The notes under the pieces are model-generated. The model ran no database searches, was not told the origin of the DNA, and saw only the letters and a list, made by a program, of their open reading frames with translations. 64,000 bases of DNA from Rouxiella silvae (GTDB lineage Bacteria > Pseudomonadota > Gammaproteobacteria > Enterobacterales > Enterobacteriaceae). A program made the translations under genes and the position numbers. The DNA is taken from positions 62,001-126,000 of the forward strand of contig NZ_MRWD01000001.1 of NCBI RefSeq assembly GCF_002093625.1, written 5' to 3'. Positions 9,759-20,700 of the stretch are shown one piece after another. Positions within the stretch are counted from its first letter, which is position 1. Each line of letters begins with the position of its first letter.

Positions 9759-11159
9759 ATGAGCGTTGTGCCTGTAGTCGACGTACTGCAAGGCCGTGCT
9801 GCGGTTGACAGTGAAGTCACCGTACGCGGTTGGGTGCGTACCCGGAGAGATTCAAAAGCTGGCATCTCCTTCGTCGCCGTTTATGACGGCTCCTGCTTTA
9901 ATCCGTTACAGGCCGTCGTTAATAATTCTTTGCCTAATTATCAGGACGAAGTGTTGCGCCTGACGACCGGTTGTTCCGTCGAAGTCACTGGCATTGTAGT
10001 CGCCTCTCCGGGCGAGGGTCAGAGTTTTGAACTACAGGCCACGGCAATCAAAGTGGTTGGCTGGGTGGATGATCCAGATACGTATCCGATGGCGGCAAAA
10101 CGTCACAGCATTGAATACCTGCGCGAAGTTGCCCACCTGCGTCCGCGTACCAACCTGATTGGCGCCGTAGCCCGTGTGCGTAACACCCTTTCACAGGCCA
10201 TTCACCGCTTTTATCATGAAAACGGCTATTTCTGGGTTTCAACGCCACTTATTACCGCCTCCGATACCGAAGGCGCCGGCGAGATGTTCCGTGTTTCAAC
10301 ACTGGACATGCAAAACCTGCCGCGTACTGACAAAGGCGAGATCGACTACAGCGAAGACTTCTTCGGTAAAGAGGCCTTCCTGACCGTATCCGGCCAGCTT
10401 AACGGCGAAACCTACGCCTGTGCGTTATCTAAAGTTTACACTTTCGGCCCCACTTTCCGCGCCGAGAACTCCAACACCAGCCGCCACCTGGCAGAATTCT
10501 GGATGGTGGAACCTGAAGTTGCCTTTGCAACCCTTGACGATATCGCTGCACTGGCTGAACGCATGCTGAAGTATGTTTTCCAAGCCGTTTTGGACGAACG
10601 AGCGGACGATATGGCATTTTTCCAGGAGCGCGTAGACAAAGATGCTGTTTCACGCCTTGAGCGTTTTGTAACGTCCGATTTCGCACAGGTCGACTATACC
10701 GATGCGGTTAATATCCTCATTGCGTCAGGTCAGAAGTTCGAAAATGAAGTGTCGTGGGGCGTCGATCTCTCTTCTGAGCACGAACGTTACCTGGCTGAGC
10801 AGCATTTTAAAGCCCCAGTGGTAGTGAAAAACTACCCTAAAGATATCAAGGCTTTCTACATGCGCATGAACGACGATGGCAAAACGGTAGCCGCAATGGA
10901 CGTTCTTGCACCTGGTATTGGCGAGATTATCGGCGGTTCTCAGCGTGAAGAGCGCCTGGATGTGCTGGATGCACGTCTTGAAGAGATGGGTTTGAATAAA
11001 GAAGACTACTGGTGGTATCGCGATCTCCGTCGCTACGGCACTGTTCCACACTCGGGTTTCGGTTTGGGCTTTGAGCGTTTAGTGGCTTATGTCACCGGTG
11101 TGCAAAACGTACGTGATGTTATTCCATTCCCACGTACTCCACGCAATGCAACCTTCTAA
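9759..11159 (+). CDS. asnS: Asparaginyl-tRNA synthetase
   Basis: A 466-residue class IIb aminoacyl-tRNA synthetase, identical in length to E. coli AsnRS. It has an N-terminal OB-fold anticodon-binding domain ([20 protein letters not shown]), motif 2 around [20 protein letters not shown] and motif 3 in [15 protein letters not shown] near the C-terminus. It charges tRNA-Asn in the cytoplasm. It is followed by a strong terminator and the porin gene, the same order as in E. coli (asnS-ompF-aspC). Confidence 0.97.
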   Translation: MSVVPVVDVLQGRAAVDSEVTVRGWVRTRRDSKAGISFVAVYDGSCFNPLQAVVNNSLPNYQDEVLRLTTGCSVEVTGIVVASPGEGQSFELQATAIKVVGWVDDPDTYPMAAKRHSIEYLREVAHLRPRTNLIGAVARVRNTLSQAIHRFYHENGYFWVSTPLITASDTEGAGEMFRVSTLDMQNLPRTDKGEIDYSEDFFGKEAFLTVSGQLNGETYACALSKVYTFGPTFRAENSNTSRHLAEFWMVEPEVAFATLDDIAALAERMLKYVFQAVLDERADDMAFFQERVDKDAVSRLERFVTSDFAQVDYTDAVNILIASGQKFENEVSWGVDLSSEHERYLAEQHFKAPVVVKNYPKDIKAFYMRMNDDGKTVAAMDVLAPGIGEIIGGSQREERLDVLDARLEEMGLNKEDYWWYRDLRRYGTVPHSGFGLGFERLVAYVTGVQNVRDVIPFPRTPRNATF

Positions 11160-11199
11160 TTAATTAAGAGTTATTAATTTAACATCTTTAGATACAAAT

Positions 11200-11232
11200 C
11201 TAAGGCCAGCGATGCTGGCCTTAGCTATTTTT
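11200..11232 (+). terminator. asnS terminator
   Basis: A perfect 11-bp stem CTAAGGCCAGC/GCTGGCCTTAG (11200-11210, 11214-11224) with a GAT loop is followed by CTATTTTTA. Confidence 0.85.
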
Positions 11233-11459
11233 AAACCTAGATCCCTGTCACAAAGTTCCGTAAATTTAATATTTTGTAACACATTCTTTCTCGCTGAAAC
11301 AAGTTTAGGCGTTTAGTAGCATTTTCGATGTAGATTAAGCGCACCCTCAATGGAACACTGCGTTCAGACACAGGAGACACCAAACTATCAACAATAGTTC
11401 CGTAAATTATTGTAGGCAGTGGCAAGGTGTCCAAATAACACCAATGAGGGTAATAATAA
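11233..11459 (+). promoter_or_regulatory. ompF promoter and 5' leader
   Basis: The segment resembles the E. coli ompF control region. TAGATT (11331-11336) occupies the -10 position. The leader includes the E. coli-like CAATAGTTCCGTAAAT (about 11393-11408). The ribosome site is GAGGG (11446-11450), nine bases before ATG. A small hairpin GGTGT/ACACC (11426-11430, 11438-11442) sits just upstream of it. In E. coli, OmpR binds upstream and the sRNA MicF pairs around the ribosome site. Regulation here is inferred from similarity. Confidence 0.6.
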
Positions 11460-12551
11460 ATGATGAAGCGCAACATTCTCGCAGTGGTAATCCCAGCCTT
11501 GTTAGCTGCTGGCGCAGCAAACGCAGCCGAAATCTATAATAAAGACGGCAACAAGCTGGATCTGTACGGAAAAGTAGACGGTCTGCATTACTTCTCTAAA
11601 GACGACGGTAGCGATGGCGACCAGTCTTACGTTCGTTTCGGCTTCAAAGGCGAAACCAAGATCAATGACAACATCACCGGTTACGGCCAGTGGGAATACA
11701 ACATTCAGGCTAACAACTCAGAAGGTGCTGACGCGCAAAGCGGCAACAAAACCCGTCTGGGCTTCGCAGGTCTGAAATTTAATGAATACGGTTCATTCGA
11801 CTACGGTCGTAACTACGGCCTGATGTATGACACTATCGGCTGGACCGATATGATGCCAGAATACGGCGGCGACTCTGGTTACTCAGACGGTTACCTGTCT
11901 GGTCGTTCTACCGGCGTAGCAACTTACCGTAACACCAACTTCTTTGGCCTGGTTGACGGATGGGACTTCGCCGTTCAGTACCAGGGCAAAAACGACCGCG
12001 ACAACGGTGATATCCTGCGCGGTAACGGCGACGGTTATGCGCTGTCAACGTCTTACACCTCTTCTATCGGTCTGGGCATCGTAGCCTCTATGGCGCAGTC
12101 TAACCGTACCGACGGCCAGAAAGCGCTGACTTACGGCAACGACAAAAACAAAGCACGCAGCTGGGGTACCGCGATTAAGTATGATGCTAATAACATCTAC
12201 ATCGCTGCTCTCTACACCGAAACGCGTGACGCAACTCGCATCACCAACTCGAATCTGACTACTGATAACGATGGTTTCGCTAACAAAGCGGTGACCACTG
12301 AAATGATCGCACAGTACCAGTTCGACTTCGGTCTGCGTCCGTCTATCGCCTACGTTCAGTCTAAAGGCAAAGACATCGAAGGTATCGGCGATGCTGACCT
12401 GTACAAATACTATGAAGTGGGCGCAACTTACTACTTCAACAAAAACATGTCTACCTATGTTGACTACAAAATCAACCGCCTGAGCGACAGCAACCCACTG
12501 GGTCTGCCGACAGACGACGTTGTTGCACTGGGTCTGGTATACCAGTTCTAA
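11460..12551 (+). CDS. ompF: OmpF-type general outer-membrane porin
   Basis: A 363-residue trimeric 16-strand porin. The signal peptide [19 protein letters not shown] ends with cleavage after ANA (residue 22), giving mature [16 protein letters not shown]. The protein has the C-terminal VYQF required for Bam-dependent assembly. The constriction-loop (L3) motif reads PEYGG (133-137) where E. coli porins have PEFGG. Much of the C-terminal half ([31 protein letters not shown]) is near E. coli OmpF, and the gene is flanked by asnS and aspC as ompF is. The start ATGATGAAGCGC is identical to E. coli. Confidence 0.92.
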   Translation: MMKRNILAVVIPALLAAGAANAAEIYNKDGNKLDLYGKVDGLHYFSKDDGSDGDQSYVRFGFKGETKINDNITGYGQWEYNIQANNSEGADAQSGNKTRLGFAGLKFNEYGSFDYGRNYGLMYDTIGWTDMMPEYGGDSGYSDGYLSGRSTGVATYRNTNFFGLVDGWDFAVQYQGKNDRDNGDILRGNGDGYALSTSYTSSIGLGIVASMAQSNRTDGQKALTYGNDKNKARSWGTAIKYDANNIYIAALYTETRDATRITNSNLTTDNDGFANKAVTTEMIAQYQFDFGLRPSIAYVQSKGKDIEGIGDADLYKYYEVGATYYFNKNMSTYVDYKINRLSDSNPLGLPTDDVVALGLVYQF

Positions 12552-12598
12552 TTTAGCCTAAGCCTCGCGCCTTCGGGTGCAACGCAAGTCTAAAAATC

Positions 12599-12627
12599 AG
12601 GCAGAGCTTTAGCTCTGCCTTTTTTTA
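12599..12627 (+). terminator. ompF terminator
   Basis: A perfect stem AGGCAGAGCT/AGCTCTGCCT with a two-base TT loop (effectively a slightly wider loop after fraying) is followed by TTTTTTT. Confidence 0.9.
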
Positions 12628-12828
12628 TCCCTCGATTTTAATTCGGCTTCATCCTCCTTTAATTCTCAAAGATCTCTCAGATTCTCTCTCTTCTTTCATC
12701 AGAAAAATTAATGCTGAAGGCTCGCTCACAACTCTGCTTTCTTTTTGCCGCAAACGGTTGGCAAAGGTCAAATCTGGCGGTAACCTAAATGCCTCATTCT
12801 GCTAGTTACTGGTCATGGAAGTATCCAC

Positions 12829-14019
12829 ATGTTTGAAAAAATCACTGCTGCACCCGCCGATCCGATCCTTGGTCTTACCGATCTTTTCCGCGCTGACGAT
12901 CGTCAGGACAAAATCAACCTGGGTATTGGCGTCTATAAGGACGAAACAGGTAAGACGCCGGTGCTCGCCAGTGTTAAAAAGGCCGAGCAGTTCTTGCTGG
13001 AAAATGAAACCACTAAAACCTATCTGAGCATTGATGGTTTGCCCGATTTCGCACACTGCACGCAAGAGCTGCTGTTTGGCGCAGACAGCGCAATCATCAG
13101 TGAGAAACGTGCACGTACTGCGCAAACCCCAGGGGGTACTGGCGCGCTGCGTATCGCGGCCGATTTTGTGGCAACAGAAACCGATGCAAAACGCGTTTGG
13201 GTGAGTAATCCAAGCTGGCCAAACCACGTCGGTGTGTTTTCATCCGCAGGCCTGGAAGTAGCAGAATACAATTATTACGATGCAGAAAAACACGCGCTGG
13301 ACTTTGACGGCATGCTCAAAAGCCTGAGCGATGCCAAGGCCGGTGACATCGTGCTGTTCCACGGCTGCTGTCATAACCCGACCGGCATCGACCCGACTAT
13401 CGCGCAGTGGCAACAGCTGGCAGAACTTTCCGTCACCAAGGGCTGGTTACCGCTGTTTGACTTCGCGTATCAGGGCTTCGCTAAAGGTCTGGAAGAAGAC
13501 GCACAGGGCCTGCGTATCTTCGCTTCACTGCATAAAGAGTTACTGGTTGCCAGTTCGTACTCTAAAAACTTTGGCCTTTACAACGAGCGCGTAGGTGCCT
13601 TTACCTTGGTTACCGCTGACGCCGAAACCGCCGACCGCGCATTCAGTCAGGTCAAGTCGGTTATCCGTACCAACTACTCCAATCCACCGGCACACGGCGC
13701 GGCAGTCGTTGCCACTATTCTGGGCAATCCAGAATTGCGCGCACAGTGGGAGCAGGAGCTGAGCGATATGCGTCAGCGCATTCACCGTATGCGTCAACTG
13801 TTCGTGACTACGTTGCAGGAAAAAGGTGCCAAGCAGGATTTCAGCTTTATTATTCAACAGAATGGCATGTTCTCATTTAGCGGACTGAATAAAGATCAGG
13901 TGTTACGTTTGCGCTCAGAGTTTGGCGTTTATGCGGTAAACTCAGGCCGTATCAACGTGGCGGGTATTACGCTCGATAACATGGCGCCGCTGTGCGAAGC
14001 CATTGTCGCGGTACTGTAA
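12829..14019 (+). CDS. aspC: Aspartate aminotransferase
   Basis: A 396-residue fold-type I PLP enzyme interconverting aspartate/2-oxoglutarate and oxaloacetate/glutamate. Lys246 in [16 protein letters not shown] is the Schiff-base lysine. NPTGIDPT, the [11 protein letters not shown] loop and the C-terminal SGRINVAG (substrate-carboxylate arginine) are all present. Length is identical to E. coli AspC and the N-terminus [16 protein letters not shown] matches. It lies 277 bp from ompF with its own terminator downstream, so it is probably monocistronic. Confidence 0.96.
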   Translation: MFEKITAAPADPILGLTDLFRADDRQDKINLGIGVYKDETGKTPVLASVKKAEQFLLENETTKTYLSIDGLPDFAHCTQELLFGADSAIISEKRARTAQTPGGTGALRIAADFVATETDAKRVWVSNPSWPNHVGVFSSAGLEVAEYNYYDAEKHALDFDGMLKSLSDAKAGDIVLFHGCCHNPTGIDPTIAQWQQLAELSVTKGWLPLFDFAYQGFAKGLEEDAQGLRIFASLHKELLVASSYSKNFGLYNERVGAFTLVTADAETADRAFSQVKSVIRTNYSNPPAHGAAVVATILGNPELRAQWEQELSDMRQRIHRMRQLFVTTLQEKGAKQDFSFIIQQNGMFSFSGLNKDQVLRLRSEFGVYAVNSGRINVAGITLDNMAPLCEAIVAVL

Positions 14020-14040
14020 TTCTCTGAATTATGGGTAATA

Positions 14041-14076
14041 AAAAAGCCAGCCGGAATACTTCGCGCTGGCTTTTTT
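14041..14076. terminator. Bidirectional terminator aspC/gloC
   Basis: AAAAAGCCAGC ... GCTGGCTTTTTT forms a stem with A-tract and T-tract on either side, suited to stop both convergent transcripts. Confidence 0.9.
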
Positions 14077-14089
14077 AATGCATAGACGC

Positions 14090-14737
14090 TTACCAGATAG
14101 GTTGTTCGTCTTGCAGGAAGGGATTGGTTTTTCTTTCGTGGCCTAAATTGGACATTGGGCCATGGCCCGGCAGGAAGACAATATCGTCACCCAGTGGCAA
14201 AAGTTTGGTCTTGATCGAATGGATCAAATCTTCATGGCTTCCACGCGGGAAATCACTGCGCCCTACTCCGCCTTTAAAAATCACATCACCGGATACCGCA
14301 AATCTTGCCGCATCGTTAATGAAGACGATATGTCCAGGCGTGTGTCCCGGGCACTCAAGCACTGAAAGACTCTCTTCACCAACCTTGACCACATCGCCTT
14401 CCGCCAACCATGTGTCTGGGGTAAAAGCGGCGCAGTGTTCCAGACCAAACCTGCGCGCCTGTTCCGGCAAACCGTCGAGCAGGAAGGCGTCTTCCTTATG
14501 CGGACCAATAATGGGTACCTGATAATGTGCAGCAACGTCGGCTGCGGCACCGACGTGGTCGAGATGTCCATGCGTGAGCAAAACCTGAGTAATGTTTACG
14601 CCCAGAGCAGCAACCTCAGCTTTGATCTTCTCGGCATCACCACCGGGATCGACAACGGCGGCCTGATTGGTTTTAGGACAATAAATAACTGAGCAGTTCT
14701 GGCTGAATGCCGTTACCGGAATGATGTGATATTTCAT
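14090..14737 (-). CDS. gloC: Glyoxalase II-type metallo-beta-lactamase-fold hydrolase (YcbL)
   Basis: A 215-residue metallo-beta-lactamase-fold hydrolase with the dinuclear metal motif THGHLDH, further ligands in [10 protein letters not shown] and [21 protein letters not shown], and [14 protein letters not shown]. coli YcbL (GloC) hydrolyses S-D-lactoylglutathione in methylglyoxal detoxification. The start at 14737 gives [16 protein letters not shown], matching the E. coli N-terminus and length exactly; the open frame extends 26 codons upstream without support. It lies 80 bp downstream of mepK on the same strand and may be co-transcribed with it. Confidence 0.92.
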   Translation of the reverse strand: MKYHIIPVTAFSQNCSVIYCPKTNQAAVVDPGGDAEKIKAEVAALGVNITQVLLTHGHLDHVGAAADVAAHYQVPIIGPHKEDAFLLDGLPEQARRFGLEHCAAFTPDTWLAEGDVVKVGEESLSVLECPGHTPGHIVFINDAARFAVSGDVIFKGGVGRSDFPRGSHEDLIHSIKTKLLPLGDDIVFLPGHGPMSNLGHERKTNPFLQDEQPIW

Positions 14738-14817
14738 GTATGCTCCACACATACCCCTGGCTCTTAAACGCAAAGCAAGTCCCAGAGGTATGATTTTTTC
14801 CTGATTTTCGCACACCG

Positions 14818-15372
14818 TCAGGACCAGGTTCGGTTCGGTCCCGTATCGATGTGCACAAAGTCACTTCGTGGATAATATCCTACACCACCCATCCGCATTT
14901 TTAACGCCGCTTTACGGATATTCGCCAAATCAACGCCCTGGATGTGGAAATCCATGGCTTTACCCAATGTGTGATAACTGTGTTTTGCGACGCCGCTGCC
15001 AGGTTTGCGCATGCTGTTGTTGGTCGCTAATGTACGGTAGCCCGAAATCAGCTGAACCGGTTTATTGGTTCCCAGCATGATCTGCAGACGATAGAGGTGG
15101 TCGAAAAGTTGCGGGTCGATTTTGGTCACCTGGCCGCCAGCACGATAATCGCGGAACAAATGATTCAATCGCGCCAACTCATCCCTGTTGTACTTCTTAC
15201 CATCAAAAAACTCGGTTTTGAGGGTTTCACCAGTGTGGAGGTTGTTAATCACCAAAACCCGAGGTCTTGGTGTTGAAAGCGTTGCAAATGCCTTGCCAGG
15301 AAGCAGCGCAACGCCCATAGCCGCACCGCCAAGTGCAAGCCATTTACGTCGATATTTGTCTATTTGGTCCAT
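14818..15372 (-). CDS. mepK: Murein DD-endopeptidase MepK (YcbK)
   Basis: A 184-residue periplasmic M15-type (DUF882) peptidase that cuts peptidoglycan cross-links and in E. coli acts on mDap-mDap (3-3) bridges. The N-terminus [18 protein letters not shown] with an AFA cleavage site is a twin-arginine signal, as in E. coli YcbK. Metal-binding features are [14 protein letters not shown] and FVHIDTGP near the C-terminus. It lies next to ldtD, which makes the 3-3 cross-links MepK can cleave. That pairing of activities is known from E. coli; any co-regulation here is inference. Confidence 0.92.
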   Translation of the reverse strand: MDQIDKYRRKWLALGGAAMGVALLPGKAFATLSTPRPRVLVINNLHTGETLKTEFFDGKKYNRDELARLNHLFRDYRAGGQVTKIDPQLFDHLYRLQIMLGTNKPVQLISGYRTLATNNSMRKPGSGVAKHSYHTLGKAMDFHIQGVDLANIRKAALKMRMGGVGYYPRSDFVHIDTGPNRTWS

Positions 15373-15414
15373 TTAAAGTCAATTACCTGATAGCTATATC
15401 TAAAAGAAGGTGAG

Positions 15415-15440
15415 AAAAAGGGGCCATAATTTGACCCCTC
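15415..15440 (-). terminator. ldtD terminator
   Basis: On the minus strand, AGGGGTC ... GGCCCCT closes a 7-base loop and is followed by TTTTT (15415-15419). It lies between the ldtD stop and the mepK start, so it separates the two genes transcriptionally. Confidence 0.7.
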
Positions 15441-15443
15441 GCA

Positions 15444-15472
15444 ACCATAACCGCCTTGATAAAGTGAGTCAA
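15444..15472 (-). promoter_or_regulatory. Sigma70-like promoter upstream of mepK
   Basis: On the minus strand, TTGACT (15467-15472) and TATGGT (15444-15449) are separated by 17 bp, a plausible sigma70 promoter for mepK-gloC. Its predicted start (near 15437) falls at the edge of the terminator hairpin, which is odd (see findings). Confidence 0.35.
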
Positions 15473-15568
15473 CCGGGTGAATACCCTATAATGCGGGCCT
15501 GCTCCGGGGTGGTGACACTTTATGAGTCAGTCTTTCAGACACTTATCAGGTTAAAATTACTGCACTTA

Positions 15569-17428
15569 TTACAACAGTTTTTCGGCCTGTGACAATATTT
15601 GTGCGCCAGATCTCACTGTTGAATCATAATTGTAAATATCTGTTCTAAACTGCGGCTTACCGTCTTCAGCAACCCAAGCGGTTAAATAGAACAATTTAAC
15701 TGGTATACGATGGCGGATTGGTACAAACGTCGTGCTACCGCCCTGAACCGTTGAAGAGATGCGCGCATCGTTCCAGCCGGTATCCTGTAGCAGCATGTTT
15801 GCCAACTCGGAGGCTTTGTTAACCCTCACGCAGCCCGAACTCAACGCACGCGAGTCTCGTTGGAACAGATTATGGTTGGGCGTATCGTGAAGATAAATCG
15901 CATCCGAACTCGGCATGTTGAACTTGTAACGGCCCAGCGCACTCATCGATCCCGCCTGCTGACGCACACGATACGGGAAGTGATCTGGAGACACCATGCT
16001 CCAGTTGATGGTTGAAGGATCAATCACTTCCGCGTCATTGCTCCAGCCCGAAAGCAGAGTAAAACCGTGCTTTTGCAAATAACCGGGGTCACGTATCACT
16101 TTGGGTACAATATCTTGGCGCACCAGCGTAGTCGGCACGTTCCAGGGTGGATTAAGCACTACGTTACTGAGCACGCTGCTCATTAACGGCGTTTTGCGGC
16201 TTGGACGACCAACGATAACGCGTGATGAGAGGACTTCATTGCCGTTGAGATAATACTTCAAAGAATAGTTGGGAATGTTCACCATAATTCCGTTAGTGAC
16301 GTCACCCGGCAGAATGCGCAAACGCTGTATGTTCAACGCCAGCAGCGTTGCTCTGAGGCGCGGTGAAGCATTTAACCACTGACGCGTGCCCGGGCCAATG
16401 ATTCCATCAGCCTCTATTCCCTGCCATTTTTGAAAACGTTTAACGGCTTCAACCAAATCCGGCGAATACTGATTATCCGACACCGCAACGGCCGCTGTCG
16501 CAGCAGTCTGCGTACCGGCGGGCTGAGTTGAATCTGGCGTTGGTGTCGGCAACACGTCTTGTACCGACGTAGCGGAAGGGCTCACGGCAGGCGACGGCTT
16601 TTGGGTCTTTTCAGCCGTTTCATCTACCGAAAAATCTTCAACATTATTGCTGGTGGTATTTTGTGCAATCGTTTCAGCCGTCGGCTTCGGGGTAGAGGTA
16701 TCCGTTACGTCAATCATTGTCTGACTGCGTTCGAGGATCTGGCGCAGCGCCGGTACGTCATTACTGATTTGCCCAGGGCGTAGACTGACCAGGCTGGTCA
16801 TTTGCGGCCACGTCCGTGAATCTGCCAACAGAGTTCTTAGCGCAGCATGCATTTTCTTATACTGCGGATGCTGAGGCTCCAGCGTCGTGACATAGTGCGC
16901 CGTGGTACCGTGGCGCACGGCAAGCTGCCACTGATTGATCACTGTCAGCGGCGGTGTGGCCATTTTGTAAGGCGTATTGCTGTACAGCCAATTGCTGCCG
17001 TTAACTTCGACACCGCTGGTAAATTGCAGATAACCGAGCATCGCATCGGACAGCACCACATCGCGCGCCATGCCTTTAATGCTGGGATCGGTTAGCCATC
17101 TAACCCACTGGGTAAATTGCGGCTGCACCCCAGAAATAGCCAGTTCGGCCAACTGCTGCTGGAATTGATGAATCGCATCGCGGTCTTGCCACATCGGCTG
17201 CATGTGATTCGCGGCGTAAAGAGAAGACAAAGTAGAGAGGTAAAGCGGCTTCACGCCAACGGGAAGCTCGGCCTGCAGGTGGTTCAGGCTCTGTACGCTA
17301 GAAAGCGTGGTGGTTTTAACCGGCATAGTCGGCATCGCCGCATAGCTCTGGGTTAATGGGGCGATACTGGCCGCCAACAAACTGCTGGCCATCAGCACCC
17401 TGAGAGACTCATTACGCTTAAGCATCAT
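15569..17428 (-). CDS. ldtD: L,D-transpeptidase LdtD (YcbB)
   Basis: A 619-residue periplasmic enzyme forming 3-3 (mDap-mDap) peptidoglycan cross-links, which become important under envelope stress and beta-lactam exposure. Order of parts: a signal peptide ending near QSYA, a scaffold domain with [17 protein letters not shown], a Ser/Thr/Pro-rich linker, a peptidoglycan-binding domain ([20 protein letters not shown]), and the YkuD catalytic domain with [11 protein letters not shown] and the catalytic cysteine in [13 protein letters not shown] at 17428 was preferred over the upstream GTG (17440) because AGG lies at correct spacing. The linker of about 80 residues looks longer than in E. coli, though total length is similar (615). 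Confidence 0.94.
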   Translation of the reverse strand: MMLKRNESLRVLMASSLLAASIAPLTQSYAAMPTMPVKTTTLSSVQSLNHLQAELPVGVKPLYLSTLSSLYAANHMQPMWQDRDAIHQFQQQLAELAISGVQPQFTQWVRWLTDPSIKGMARDVVLSDAMLGYLQFTSGVEVNGSNWLYSNTPYKMATPPLTVINQWQLAVRHGTTAHYVTTLEPQHPQYKKMHAALRTLLADSRTWPQMTSLVSLRPGQISNDVPALRQILERSQTMIDVTDTSTPKPTAETIAQNTTSNNVEDFSVDETAEKTQKPSPAVSPSATSVQDVLPTPTPDSTQPAGTQTAATAAVAVSDNQYSPDLVEAVKRFQKWQGIEADGIIGPGTRQWLNASPRLRATLLALNIQRLRILPGDVTNGIMVNIPNYSLKYYLNGNEVLSSRVIVGRPSRKTPLMSSVLSNVVLNPPWNVPTTLVRQDIVPKVIRDPGYLQKHGFTLLSGWSNDAEVIDPSTINWSMVSPDHFPYRVRQQAGSMSALGRYKFNMPSSDAIYLHDTPNHNLFQRDSRALSSGCVRVNKASELANMLLQDTGWNDARISSTVQGGSTTFVPIRHRIPVKLFYLTAWVAEDGKPQFRTDIYNYDSTVRSGAQILSQAEKLL

Positions 17429-17650
17429 TCCCTGCCTCACTTAAATACTATAAAAGCGACATCGCTAAATGACTGCCAGAAACTGCCCGTAGATTAAGTA
17501 TATAGACAGAATGTTAACTTTGCTCAGGTCGGCAAGATAATTGCCGCCCAAGTCATAACAAGACTTTATGTTACATGCGGCTCGAATTAAAGCATTAGAC
17601 CGGCGTTTCTGATTTTTCGCCCTGTGAGTGGATGAAAAATCAGCCTATAA
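17429..17650 (-). promoter_or_regulatory. ldtD upstream region
   Basis: No gene is visible. It should hold the ldtD promoter. I looked for a CpxR box (GTAAA-N5-GTAAA), as in E. coli ldtD, and did not find one. Confidence 0.3.
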
Positions 17651-17690
17651 CAAAAAGCCCTGACTGCTATTATTCAGTCAGGGCTTTCCG
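17651..17690 (-). terminator. mukFEB operon terminator
   Basis: A 12-bp stem AAAGCCCTGACT/AGTCAGGGCTTT (17654-17665, 17676-17687) is followed on the minus strand by TTTTTG. It lies 70 bp beyond the mukB stop. Confidence 0.9.
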
Positions 17691-17757
17691 TTGGGCAATC
17701 AATTATCTGCCCTTCTTTGTTAATAAAAGTTGCAAGTAAACCCAGCTAATACAAAGA

Positions 17758-20700
17758 CTAGCCTTCTGCAGCGATATCAACCTCAGTCTTTTCAATAGCC
17801 GGAAGCTCGGCAGCAAAGCCTCTCAGGCCGACCACGTGAACGTGCTCGGTATTTTGGAATACTTTACGCACCAACTTGTAAGTGGTGCCTTTCTCCGGGC
17901 TGATATTCTCCGGCGCAGCGATAATCAGCTGCATCTGTAGGCGGTCGCACAGCTCAAACAGCGTAGCGATCGACTTAGCATCCAAACGGGCGGCCTCATC
18001 AAGGAACAGCAGGCGGCAAGGTGAAATGTCTTTTCCGCGCAGGCGGCTCGACTCATCTTCCCAACTCTGCACGACCATGACCAGAATCGACATCCCGGTA
18101 CCAATAGCTTCACCGGTTGACAGCGCCCCGCTCTCTGCGCGCAGCCAGCCGTCGGAACCACGGTTAACCTCAACTTCCATCTCGAGATAGTTGCGATAGT
18201 CCAACAGCTCTTCGCCAATGGTTTGCGGCGTACGCTGCCCCATATCAATCTGCGGATTCAGACGCTGATACAGCTTGGCCAACGCCTCCGAGAAGGTGAG
18301 GCGATTACTGGTGAACAAGTCTTGATGCTGCTCTTGCTGCTCTGAAAGCACGTCGAGTAGACCAGCATGAGCCTCACGCACGTTGACATTCAAGCGCACG
18401 CTTTTCACCTGTCCGAACGCGACGGCCTGTAATCCCTGGTTCAGCTGGCGGATACGATTTTGCTCACGCTGAATGGTTTTACGAATAATATTCGCCACGC
18501 TTTTTGAGCTAATCGCCAGCTGTTGCTCACGGGCAGTCAGCTCTTCAGTCAGTCGGCCTAGCTCGATTTCCATCTGTTCAATGGCTTCAACCGGATCGTC
18601 GGTGCGAATAATATCCTGACGTATGCGCTCGCGCAGATGCTGATAAACCGCAATGTAGAACTGAATTTTACGTTCGGGGCGTTTTGGATCTTCTGACATG
18701 CGCAGCACGTCACGAAGATGCTCATTATCCGCAACCGCCAAGCGCAGCGCACCCAGTGATTTATCCGACATTGAACGCAGCTCGTCGCCGTCCATGTAGG
18801 CCAGCTCGCGACGGTGCAGGCGGCGCTCAACGCCGTTGTCTTTTACCAGACGCATTACGGCACACCAGCCCGCCTTCGCGGTTACCACCTGTTCACGACT
18901 CTGATGATAGTCGCGCTCAAGCTTGCGCAGTTTCTTCTGCAGGTTGTCCATTTCGGCTTCGCAGAAGGTGATCTGTTTTTCGAGCTGATTACAGCGTGCG
19001 CGGTTGGTGCTGAGCAACTGATTCAGTTCATCACGACGTGCACGGGCGCGGGCTTCGGCATTCGGATCGGCCTGAACCCCGATGTCCTGCAGCTCCTGTC
19101 CCAGCTCTTTGAGCATGTCACGTTTGGCTTCAAACGAGCTTTTAAGTGAGGCCAAGACCTGGCTGTACTGCGTATACTGCGTTTGATGCTGGCGAACCTG
19201 CTCGCGAGCACGACTGCGCTCGCCTTCGGCGCTTTCGAGACGATGGCGCAGCTTGTCGTTCAAATCAGAGTTTTCGGTCAGCATGCCGGCAGAGTCGGTA
19301 TAACCAAAGTGCGCACGACGCTGTACGACTTCCGTCAGGGCAAAGGCCTGCTGCTTGGCAAGACGCTGGCTGTGCTGCGCCAGCGCGTAGTCTTCTTTTA
19401 ATTGCTCATGCTGTTCCGGGTCACTTTGCAGCACTGAAACCAGTGGCTCAAGTTTGGCCAGCGAAACGCCGTGCAATTGAATGAAACGCGCCGCGTCCTG
19501 CGCTTCGTCAAGCTCTTCGCGCAGTTCTTCAACCCGGTCAATGAGCGTTTCATCACACAGTAAACCGACGCGAGGCTGTAGCTTGTTGAGCAAGGCGGCG
19601 GCGTCTTTTGCCTGGTCGTACTGCTGACGTTGCTGCTGGTTCTGGCCTTCATGGGTATTCAATGCGCGTTCAAGCTCGCCGCGACGGCCGCTTAAGGCGC
19701 GGATATCCGCTTCCGGATCGGCATCAAAGGCAACCGCAAGATGGCTGCCGATAAAGCGGCTGAAAGCCTGATGCGAACGCTGAATTTTCTGAACGTCAAA
19801 TGACAGATTGGCATAGCGCTCAGAGAGGTTTTCACGCTCTTTGTGCAGCACTTCGAGACGATTTTCACGGGCAGCGCGCCCAAACAGCGGCACTTCTGGA
19901 TAGTGAGAATAGCGCCATTGACGATCGCCCGTTTTCACCAGCACCGCTTTTTGCATCTCTTCGACAGCAAAAACGCTGTCATCGAACGACTGCGGATCCC
20001 CTTCGATCAGATACAGGTCTTCAGGGCAGTCATCGAGTCCGTCGAGCTGGTCGCGAATGCGAGACAGGTCAGGAACGACAATCGCATGACGCGACGGGCC
20101 ATACAGCGCAGAGAAGTAAGGCGCATCGTCGAGGGTCACATCGTCATAAATTTCGGACAGCAGAACGCCACCAAACCGTTCAGCGAGGGCAATCATCCGC
20201 GAATCTTCTGCACCGCTCGGCTGGCTCAGTCGGGTAATTTGGCCTTCAATTTTACGCTTGCGGGCCGCGACCTGGTCACGCTCAACCGTAGTGTCACGCT
20301 CCGTTTCAAGCAGCTGCTGCATGAATTCGGTGACCTGCTGGCTGTTTTCCAGTGGCTCTTTGCTCTGTTCACTCAGTTGGCTCAACGCGTCCTGTGCTGC
20401 TAGCCAAACGGGTGCACGGGCGGTCAACTCACGGATGCGAGACTGTATCTGCTCAAGCTCCTGACGCATTTCCATGCGGCGCTCACCGGCCTGGGAAACG
20501 GTGACTGAAAGCTCTTCAATTTGTACATCAAGTTCGCGCTGCAGCTCGTCGAGGTCTTCCGGCTGAACATCTTGACCGGTGCGCTTACAGAATTCTTGCA
20601 GCTGGCGTTCGGCGTCTTGCTGCTCGCGCAGGCGGTTTTCAAGCTCGGTCAAACGCATGCGTAACGGCTCAACGCGCTCAGCCTGATGCTGCTGAGAAGA

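Noticed and set aside
11237-11476. 79-codon minus-strand frame over the ompF promoter
   Set aside because: The conserved ompF control sequences explain this region. The frame overlaps the ompF start antisense.
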